Shown one piece after another: positions 48,880 through 55,740 of a DNA stretch of 55,740 nucleotides (position 1 is its first letter; each line of letters opens with the position of its first letter). The DNA lies in the NCBI GenBank assembly GCA_027624045.1, contig JAQBUE010000009.1:1-55740 (forward strand), read 5' to 3'. The DNA is from Acidobacteriota bacterium (GTDB taxonomy: Bacteria > Acidobacteriota > Terriglobia > Bryobacterales > UBA6623). A model generated the notes under the pieces. It was not told the DNA's origin. It saw only the letters and a program-made list of their open reading frames with translations, and ran no database searches. Both the position numbers and the translations under genes were made by a program.

Positions 48880-50928
48880 ATGGCCGCCCAGAACCCTATC
48901 CCGTTACCAACGATCGACAAGCTGAACGCCGCTGTTCCGTTGGCGATCATGCTGACGGTGCTCATGATGGTACTGCCGGTCCCGCCGATCTTACTCGACC
49001 TGCTCATCACCGTCAACATTACGCTTTCGGTGGTCACTCTTGTCACGACGATGTACCTGAAGCGGCCGGTGGATTTTAGTGTCTATCCGTCGCTGCTTCT
49101 GCTGTTAACGATTCTGCGATTGTCACTCAATATTTCGAGTACCCGGCTGATACTGCTCGGCGGACACGAGGGTACCCAAGCGGCCGGTGAAGTCATCGAG
49201 TCGTTCGGAAACTTCGTCGTTGGCGGGAACTTCATCATCGGTATCGTCATCTTCATCCTGCTAATCGCGATTCAGTACATCGTGATCAACCATGGCGCGG
49301 TCCGCATTTCCGAAGTGACGGCGCGCTTCACTCTCGACGCGCTCCCGGGCAAGCAGATGAGCATTGACTCGGACCTGAACGCCGGGCTGATCGATGAAAC
49401 CGAAGCGCGGCAAAGGAGAGACGACGTCAGCCGCGAGGCGGAGTTCTACGGAGCGATGGACGGAGCTGTACGCTTCACGCAGCGCGACGCCATCGCCAGC
49501 ATCATCATTACGGCTGTCAACATCGTCGCGGGCATTCTGATCGGCACCCTGCAACACGGCATGGGGATCGCCCAAGCGCTCGAAAGCTATACGGTTCTGA
49601 CGGTGGGGGATGGCCTTGTGACGGTAATTCCCGCTTTGCTGATCTCCGTATCCGGCGGCATTCTGACGACGCGCGCCGCCGGCGACGCTCAACTCGGGAC
49701 CGACTTCGGTCAACAGCTCTTCTCGCAGCCCCAGCCGTTGCTGATCGCGTCAGGCCTATTGACCGGCATGGCCGTGATACCAGGCTTACCGACGCTACCG
49801 TTTCTTGTGATGGCGGCAGGGGTTGGCGGACTCGGCTGGAACCTGCGGAAGAAAGCCCTCGAACCGCCGCCCCTCGCTCCCAGCACGCTGCCGGCCGAGC
49901 AGGATCACGTCGAGAGTCTGCTGCGCGTCGAACCCCTGGCAATCGAAGTCGGACTCGGTCTGGTGAAGCTGGTCGATACGCAGCAAGGCGGCACACTGCT
50001 CAAGCGCATCGCCGGCGTCCGTAAGCAACTGGCCGGCGACCTTGGATTCGTACTTCCACCGGTGCGCGTCACCGATAACCTCTCACTCAAATCACGGGAA
50101 TACGTCGTGCTGCTGAAAGGGGCGGAGATTGCGCGCTTCGAACTCGAGCCCGGGGCCGAGCTGGCGATCAACCCCGGCCACGCGCAAGGAAAACTCGCGG
50201 GCGCGGCCTGCCGCGAACCCGCCTTCGGCCTGCCTGCTTTGTGGATCCAGCCCGAAGAGGTTGATAAAGCGCGTGTCATGGGCTACACGGTGGTCGACGC
50301 GGCGAACGTTGTCGCGACGCACTTAACGGAACTGATCCGCACTTACGCGCACGAGCTGTTTACGCGCCAGGAAACCAACAAGCATCTGGATCGAATCCGC
50401 GAGGAGAACCCGAAACTGATCGAGGATCTTGTGCCGAAACTCGTTGCTTCCTCAACCGTGCAGCGTGTTTTTCAGAATCTGCTGCGTGAACGCGTTTCGA
50501 TTCGCGATGGCGTCACGATTCTCGAATCACTCGCCGAAGCCGCTGGAGCGACGAAGAATCCCACGCTGTTGAGCGAGTTCGTACGGCAGGGTTTGGCACG
50601 CACGGTCGTCAGGCCTTATCTGAATGAGCGCGGCGAGTTGCCGACGTTCTTTATGGACCCAGCCCTCGAACAAACCATTCAAAGCGGTGTTGAGCACACC
50701 GAGGTGACGACCCGGCTGGCGTTGACTCCCAAGACTCTGACGGAGATTATCGAGAGGATCAAGAAAGCGGTCGGTTCGTTGCAAGGGCCGACGGTGCTGA
50801 TGTGCTCCTCGGCGGTGCGCTTCGCCGTCAGGCAGATCGTGGAAAGTGAACTTCCGCTGCTGGCCGTTCTCTCTCACGGCGAAGTGCCGGCCCACCTCAA
50901 GGTCGTCTCATTGGGGCGCGTGCAATGA
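48880..50928 (+). CDS. flhA: Flagellar export protein FlhA
   Basis: DFSVYPSLLLLLTILRLSLNISSTRLIL; ARFTLDALPGKQMSIDSDLNAGLIDETEARQRRDDVSREAEFYGAMDGAVRF. Confidence 0.97.
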   Translation: MAAQNPIPLPTIDKLNAAVPLAIMLTVLMMVLPVPPILLDLLITVNITLSVVTLVTTMYLKRPVDFSVYPSLLLLLTILRLSLNISSTRLILLGGHEGTQAAGEVIESFGNFVVGGNFIIGIVIFILLIAIQYIVINHGAVRISEVTARFTLDALPGKQMSIDSDLNAGLIDETEARQRRDDVSREAEFYGAMDGAVRFTQRDAIASIIITAVNIVAGILIGTLQHGMGIAQALESYTVLTVGDGLVTVIPALLISVSGGILTTRAAGDAQLGTDFGQQLFSQPQPLLIASGLLTGMAVIPGLPTLPFLVMAAGVGGLGWNLRKKALEPPPLAPSTLPAEQDHVESLLRVEPLAIEVGLGLVKLVDTQQGGTLLKRIAGVRKQLAGDLGFVLPPVRVTDNLSLKSREYVVLLKGAEIARFELEPGAELAINPGHAQGKLAGAACREPAFGLPALWIQPEEVDKARVMGYTVVDAANVVATHLTELIRTYAHELFTRQETNKHLDRIREENPKLIEDLVPKLVASSTVQRVFQNLLRERVSIRDGVTILESLAEAAGATKNPTLLSEFVRQGLARTVVRPYLNERGELPTFFMDPALEQTIQSGVEHTEVTTRLALTPKTLTEIIERIKKAVGSLQGPTVLMCSSAVRFAVRQIVESELPLLAVLSHGEVPAHLKVVSLGRVQ

Positions 50929-51110
50929 GTCCGCTGGCGACCTCGGGCAGCGGCTGTGAACAAAGTGGGTACTGTACCAAGCGCCGTCATCGTTACTTCC
51001 GCGGTTCCAGTAGACAGATATGGCGCGCCGCCTCTGTCCCCGAGTTTTTCACCGCCTCGCAAACGCGCGGGTCCCGGCCCGCGGATCTCGCACGCCGAGG
51101 CCTGAAGTAA
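50925..51110 (+). CDS. Candidate small basic protein (61 aa), first copy of a duplicated element
   Basis: ATGA overlap with flhA stop; shares CTKRRxRxF with ORF at 55471 and about 70% nucleotide identity over a 59-bp core (hand alignment). Confidence 0.35.
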   Translation: MSPLATSGSGCEQSGYCTKRRHRYFRGSSRQIWRAASVPEFFTASQTRGSRPADLARRGLK

Positions 51111-51141
51111 CTCGCCCGATCCGCCGAACAAGAAAGCTGCA

Positions 51142-52662
51142 ATGAAACTCCGGAGCTACCACACAGAGACGGTCGAAGCGGCGATCCGCATGGCGGCGAT
51201 CGAGCTGGGGGATGAAGCGATCTTCCTGGGCTCGAAGAAGGCGCCAGACGACGGTTCCTACGAAGTCACGTTCGCCGTCGTGGAAGAGCAAACAAAGTCG
51301 GATCAGCCTACGAGCCCTAGCGCACCGGCGGGGGCCGCGGCCCAGGCTAACGACCCCGGGCTGAAAGCCAGACAGGGTCCGGTGGCCGCGCGTCCCGATC
51401 AGGGCCCGATTCACTGGCGGCAGTTCGTACCGGTCCTTGAAGATACCCCGCCGCAGCCGGATGCGGCCGTCTCAGCCGTTCCCGACTCCTCCACGGCGGC
51501 AGCGGCGCGGCAGGTGGCGTCCCCCGGTGGCATAGCGGAGGCGAAGACATTCGGGCTTCCGGCGGAGCAAAGGCCGACGCCCGCTCCCGGCGGCTCGCCA
51601 GTCGACGATTTCGGCCGTCAACCCGTGGTCTCCCAGCTGTCGGATCGAGAATCCCGCCTGGCGGGGTCTCAGCTGCGGCGCTTGCCGTCGGCACAGGAAC
51701 GCTTCCAGAGGGAAGAGCGACTTGTCGAGTCAATGGCCGAGTTGACGCGGTCCCTGCGAGATATCCAGGAGTGGCTCCTGCGGCAGCGCGGGGTAAACGA
51801 CCGGTGGTTGCTCGCGGACCAGTTGCCCGTGGAGCACGAGTTGCTCGATGATCCGCTGTGTGCGGCCATTTACACCCGCTTGATGCAACAGGGTGTGGAG
51901 GACCAGCTGGCTGCTCAGATACTACGCGGCATTGCCTCCCGCGATGAACAGCGCCCCGGCGTCGATGAAGGGGAAGCGGTTTTGGAGGAGCGTCTCGGGT
52001 TCCTTTGTGAGAAGGCCGGCGCGCCCGGCAAGCGTGGTACGGATGTTGACATTGTTGCCTTGGTCGGTCCGGCCGAAAGCGGCAAGACTTCCGCGTTGGC
52101 GAAGCTCGCCATCCGCTATGGGCTCAGCCGGGGGATCAAGGTGCACTTTGTGGGTGCTGATCCTCTGCGCGTCGGAATCGCGGAATCTCTTGAGGCCTAC
52201 GCCCGTTTACTCGACGCGCCCCTGACGCAAGTGACGGATTGTGAGAAGCTACGCGCTGCGGTGGGGCACATCGCCGACGCGCACGGCGCCGACAGTCCCG
52301 TCCTGATCCTGATTGATACGCCGGGCTACGGCGTGGCGGATTGGCCGTCGGCCGAGAGGCTTGCCGGGGCGCTGCTTGAAACTCCCCAGATCGATACCCA
52401 CTTGGCTGTGAGTTTCGCCACCAAGCCGCTCGACTTGCGCCGCATGATTGAGCGTTATCGGATCTTTCGGCCGCGCAAGCTCTTGTTTACGAAGCTGGAT
52501 GAGACCGAAACGTATGGTTCCGCCGTGAACGAGGCGGCCCGGACCAAGCTGCCACTTTCATTCTTCGCAAGCGGCCCCAGCGTGCCGGAGGACCTACTGG
52601 AAGTGACACCGTCACTGCTGGCCCGGCTTCTGTGGCGGCGCGGCGGCAGCGTAGCGGCATAG
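51142..52662 (+). CDS. flhF: SRP-family GTPase FlhF
   Basis: MKLRSYHTETVEAAIRMAAIELGDEAIFLGSKK; VDIVALVGPAESGKTSALAKLAIRYGLSRGIKVHFVGADPLRVGIAESLEAYARLL. Confidence 0.92.
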   Translation: MKLRSYHTETVEAAIRMAAIELGDEAIFLGSKKAPDDGSYEVTFAVVEEQTKSDQPTSPSAPAGAAAQANDPGLKARQGPVAARPDQGPIHWRQFVPVLEDTPPQPDAAVSAVPDSSTAAAARQVASPGGIAEAKTFGLPAEQRPTPAPGGSPVDDFGRQPVVSQLSDRESRLAGSQLRRLPSAQERFQREERLVESMAELTRSLRDIQEWLLRQRGVNDRWLLADQLPVEHELLDDPLCAAIYTRLMQQGVEDQLAAQILRGIASRDEQRPGVDEGEAVLEERLGFLCEKAGAPGKRGTDVDIVALVGPAESGKTSALAKLAIRYGLSRGIKVHFVGADPLRVGIAESLEAYARLLDAPLTQVTDCEKLRAAVGHIADAHGADSPVLILIDTPGYGVADWPSAERLAGALLETPQIDTHLAVSFATKPLDLRRMIERYRIFRPRKLLFTKLDETETYGSAVNEAARTKLPLSFFASGPSVPEDLLEVTPSLLARLLWRRGGSVAA

Positions 52663-52670
52663 GGTGCACG

Positions 52671-53414
52671 ATGTACGATAACGCATCGCAACAGCTTGAA
52701 ACACCAACCGCCGAGCGAGACCGGCTGATCATCGAGCATTTGCCGCAAGTCAAGCTCATCGCGTCTCGCATTCATGACAAGGTGCCCAACAGCGTCTGCC
52801 TCGATGATCTGGTAAGCGCTGGTGTGCTTGGCCTCATAGATGCCGTTGACCACTTCGACCGCTCGATGAACTTCAAGCTGAAAACCTACGCGGAACACAA
52901 AATTCGCGGCGCGATCCTTGATAGTCTGCGCAGCCTTGACTGGGCGCCTCGCAATAAGCGCCGCAAGGCAAAGCAGATCGAACAGGCCATTTCAGCCGCC
53001 GAGAGGCAGCTTCAACGCGCACCGAGTGAAGAGGAAGTCGCCTCGCAGCTCGACATCAGCATGAAAGAGTACCATCGCTGGCTGGTCGAGACACGAGGTG
53101 TCAACCTGGCGCCCATCGCGCAGCCCGGCCGCGGAGATGGAGAATCGACCGATGTGCTGCGCTTTGTCTCGGATGAGGAAGACCATTGGCCCTCGAATCT
53201 ATTCGAGCGGTCGGAGTTGTCACGGCATGTGGCCGCCGCCATTGAGCTTCTGCCCGATGTCGAGCGTACGATCGTGTCGCTCTACTACAAGCAAGAGCTG
53301 ACGCTCCGCCAGATAGCGAAGGTGGTTCACCTGCACGAGACACGCGTGTCACAACTCAAGTCACAAGCGGTTCATCGCATGAGAGCGTCTCTGCGTGCCA
53401 AATGGCCCGCCTAG
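52671..53414 (+). CDS. fliA: RNA polymerase sigma factor FliA/WhiG family
   Basis: DLVSAGVLGLIDAVDHFDRSMNFKLKTYAEHKIRGAILDSLRSLDWAPR; LTLRQIAKVVHLHETRVSQLKSQAVHRMR. Confidence 0.95.
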   Translation: MYDNASQQLETPTAERDRLIIEHLPQVKLIASRIHDKVPNSVCLDDLVSAGVLGLIDAVDHFDRSMNFKLKTYAEHKIRGAILDSLRSLDWAPRNKRRKAKQIEQAISAAERQLQRAPSEEEVASQLDISMKEYHRWLVETRGVNLAPIAQPGRGDGESTDVLRFVSDEEDHWPSNLFERSELSRHVAAAIELLPDVERTIVSLYYKQELTLRQIAKVVHLHETRVSQLKSQAVHRMRASLRAKWPA

Positions 53415-53439
53415 GCGCGGCTTTACCTGCAACTAGACC

Positions 53440-54402
53440 ATGGACTCAAAACTCTCACAGGACGACATCGACCGACTCTTTCTCAAGTCGGACACAGCCC
53501 CGGTTCGCAAACACGGTGCCCCGCCCGCCCCCGCCTATGACTTTCGGCGGCCCGACCGCATCCCGAAGGAGCAGCTTCGATCCATCCACCTGATGCACGA
53601 CTTTCTGGCGCGCAATCTGGCCACATCGCTCGGCGCTTACCTGCGGGCTTACGTCACGGTCACGCTCGTGTCGGTCGAACAACTCTCATTCGGAGAGTTC
53701 CTGCAATATCTACCGACGCCCACCTGCCTTTCCATCATCGGCATGAGACCGATGGATGGCAACGGTGTCCTCGAGATGAGTCCTTCGGTTGTCTTCCCCG
53801 TGCTCGATATCCTTCTAGGGGGGACCGGACGGGGCGCTGAGGGAGAGCCGCGCGAGATCACCGAGATCGAGCGCAGCATCTTCGAGGGCGTCGTGCGCGT
53901 CGTGCTGCACGATCTCAAGGACGCCTGGAACAACGTAGCCAAAATCGACTTCACGGTCGAAGGCACCGAGACACAACCTCAGATGATGCAAATCCTGTCT
54001 CCCAATGAGGCCATCGTCGCCATTGGGTTTGAGGTCACGATGGGCGAGGCCCGCGGCATGATGAACCTCGGCATCCCGTCCATCCAGCTCAAGATGATGG
54101 GAGCAAAGTTCGACCAACAATGGTCCATGCGGCAGCGCCATGGCGATGCGGGAGGCAAGACCGTTATGGCCGCGCTGCTCCGCCGCATGCCCGTGGCGGT
54201 CGACATTCGGCTGGAGGGAGCAACGCTGAAAGTGCGGGAATTGTTGCGCCTCGCCCCCGACGACGTCGTCTCGCTCGATATCCCCCTCGGGCGTCCGGCC
54301 GAGATGCAACTCAACGGCTGCCGCAAGTTCTGGGGGCAGATTGTGGCGGCCGGCGGCGTGCGGGGTTTCCGCGTCGAGGAAAAGGTGCAAGAGCAGTGGT
54401 AG
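53440..54402 (+). CDS. fliM: Flagellar motor switch protein FliM
   Basis: LSQDDIDRLF; YDFRRPDRIPKEQLRSIHLMHDFLARNLATSLGAYLRAYVTVTLVSVEQLSFGEFLQYLPTPTCLSIIGMRPMDGNGVLEMSPSVVFPVLDILLGGTG. Confidence 0.97.
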   Translation: MDSKLSQDDIDRLFLKSDTAPVRKHGAPPAPAYDFRRPDRIPKEQLRSIHLMHDFLARNLATSLGAYLRAYVTVTLVSVEQLSFGEFLQYLPTPTCLSIIGMRPMDGNGVLEMSPSVVFPVLDILLGGTGRGAEGEPREITEIERSIFEGVVRVVLHDLKDAWNNVAKIDFTVEGTETQPQMMQILSPNEAIVAIGFEVTMGEARGMMNLGIPSIQLKMMGAKFDQQWSMRQRHGDAGGKTVMAALLRRMPVAVDIRLEGATLKVRELLRLAPDDVVSLDIPLGRPAEMQLNGCRKFWGQIVAAGGVRGFRVEEKVQEQW

Positions 54403-54608
54403 CCGGCTTTTTCGACCACCTGACGCTCGAAGCACGTCATGCGCCCGCCGTTGCTTCGCCGGGGTTGCTCGCCGCGTTAGTGTCAGGTACGCCCCAGGAT
54501 CACAGCGCCCAGTCCCTCACCGCTCCCGCGCCTCGTACCGGCAGGCCTTTCAAAAACATCGCCTTGCCACGTGATAAGAAGAGACCGCATGGGGCGGGCG
54601 GCTACTGA
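54396..54608 (+). CDS. Candidate 70-aa small protein between fliM and the second fliN-like gene
   Basis: GTG start overlapping fliM stop region, TGATG stop/start junction with next gene: MVAGFFDHLTLEARHAPAVASPGLLAALVSGTPQDHSAQSLTAPAPRTGRPFKNIALPRDKKRPHGAGGY. Confidence 0.5.
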   Translation: MVAGFFDHLTLEARHAPAVASPGLLAALVSGTPQDHSAQSLTAPAPRTGRPFKNIALPRDKKRPHGAGGY

Positions 54609-55474
54609 TGAGCGCGACCTGGACCGATCAACGGCTTTCGAACTGGTTCGTTTCCGCGCTTGCCGATCAGCTCACCCAGGCGTTGCGCGAGGGACCCGGC
54701 GCAAGCAAGTTCGGTTCGGCGGAGCTGGTTCCCGGCGAACCTCGCGACGATGTTTGGAAGGCTTGGACCGATCCGGTGTGGTACGCGGTGCAGGCGGAGA
54801 TCAAGCAAGGCGCCACCCTATTCATCGGCTGCGCCCGGGACACGGCGCTACAACTAGGCGGCGCTGAACCGGGAGACGAATCCGGCACCGCGGCTACCGC
54901 TCTCACTGCATACGAGCAGCTTTTGAACGAGGCGGTTACTGTCGTTGATGCCGTCGTAGAGCACAAAACGGGGAAGCCCGCCCAGTTCCACGCTTTTCAT
55001 TCGGACGGTCATCCCAGCTTTGCCAGCCTCGGCCTCGAGTACCGCTTCCATCTCGGCGAAGCCACGCATCTGTTGGCCCTGGCGCCGAGCCCCGCCCTGC
55101 TTGACAGCGTCATCCTCGCCAAGCTGGCCGGTCTTGGCGAGTTGAAAATCGAGGGCGCCGGCGCGATGGGGACCGGTCACCTGGCCAACCAAAGTGAGTT
55201 GAGCCCCGCAGCCGCCGAAAACCTGCGGTTGCTCATGGATGTCGACCTAGACCTGTCGATCAGCTTTGGCAAGACACGCCTGCTCCTTAACGACGTCCTG
55301 AAGCTAGCTTCCGGGGCCGTTGTGGAATTGAACCGCTCGGCGAATGACGCAGTCGACGTGCTTGTCAATAACAGCATCGTTGCCCGCGGCGAAGTCGTCG
55401 TCATTGACGGCAATTATGGAGTTCGAGTGACCGAAGTCGTTAGTCAGACCGCCCTCATGAGGTCGGTTATGTGA
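54608..55474 (+). CDS. FliY/FliN-type protein: novel N-terminal region with C-terminal SpoA domain
   Basis: C-terminus DLDLSISFGKTRLLLNDVLKLASGAVVELNRSANDAVDVLVNNSIVARGEVVVIDGNYGVRVTEVVS. Confidence 0.9.
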   Translation: MSATWTDQRLSNWFVSALADQLTQALREGPGASKFGSAELVPGEPRDDVWKAWTDPVWYAVQAEIKQGATLFIGCARDTALQLGGAEPGDESGTAATALTAYEQLLNEAVTVVDAVVEHKTGKPAQFHAFHSDGHPSFASLGLEYRFHLGEATHLLALAPSPALLDSVILAKLAGLGELKIEGAGAMGTGHLANQSELSPAAAENLRLLMDVDLDLSISFGKTRLLLNDVLKLASGAVVELNRSANDAVDVLVNNSIVARGEVVVIDGNYGVRVTEVVSQTALMRSVM

Positions 55475-55683
55475 GTGCCCGCGGCAGCAGCCGTGAGAGC
55501 AATCGGGGCTGCACCAAGCGCCGTGATCGTCACTTCTCTCGTTCGGCCAATCTGCTACGGCGCGGCGCGCAGTCACGCCGATCTTTTCACGGCCCGCCGC
55601 GAGCGGCCGGCCTTGCGCCGCGCGATAACAGAAGGGGGAAAGGCAGTGTTCGAAACTGTATTTATCCCGCATTTCCAATTTGA
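55471..55683 (+). CDS. Candidate small basic protein (70 aa), second copy of the duplicated element
   Basis: GTGA overlap with preceding stop; homologous to 50925-51110. Confidence 0.35.
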   Translation: MSARGSSRESNRGCTKRRDRHFSRSANLLRRGAQSRRSFHGPPRAAGLAPRDNRRGKGSVRNCIYPAFPI

Positions 55684-55740
55684 TTTCGTCATCCCGACCT
55701 TCCAGCGGCCTTCAGCGTCTTTATTCATAGGGGTTCAAGC

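Noticed and set aside
1-55740. CRISPR arrays, tRNA/rRNA genes, prophage, intact transposons or known antiphage systems
   Set aside because: No regularly spaced repeats, no tRNA cloverleaf or rRNA sequence, and no hallmark defence, integrase or phage proteins recognised.

Overview
GC-rich bacterial chromosome window. Gene content looks Acidobacteria-like (Solibacter/Bryobacter-type), but that is inference from style, not a search. The left ~35 kb is mostly housekeeping and metabolic: MFS transporter, hisS, glnA type I, methylmalonyl-CoA epimerase, PhoX/DUF839, proC, SSS symporter with FAD oxidoreductase, PIG-L deacetylase, nth, DedA-like protein, hfq-hflX, three hydroxyacid/glycerate genes, cold-shock protein, Ser/Thr kinase with PEGA repeats, NodU-type carbamoyltransferase, DUF899, serine beta-lactamase-like hydrolase, SelA-like PLP enzyme. 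The right ~20 kb (35.5-55.7 kb) is a divergent flagellar cluster: flgF-flgG-flgA-flgH-flgI-flgJ on minus, and fliK-flgD-flgE-fliN-fliO-fliP-fliQ-fliR-flhB-flhA-(orf)-flhF-fliA-fliM-(orf)-fliN/Y-(orf) on plus. Most notable observations: (1) a diverged duplicated element directly after the stop codons of flhA and of the second fliN-like gene, in both cases readable as a small ORF with start/stop overlap; (2) a further stop/start-coupled small ORF between fliM and fliN/Y; (3) a secreted proteasome-fold (Ntn hydrolase) protein with Thr1/Asp17 positioned after a signal peptide, coupled to an uncharacterised gene; (4) a membrane-protein/XRE-regulator cassette with two 18-bp operator-like inverted repeats bracketing its promoter; (5) an unlisted 36-aa membrane ORF between a symporter and an oxidoreductase; (6) several decayed genes (RAYT transposase, M16 peptidase, MmcQ/YjbR, TPR/mannosyltransferase-like remnant). 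No CRISPR array, rRNA or tRNA was recognised.
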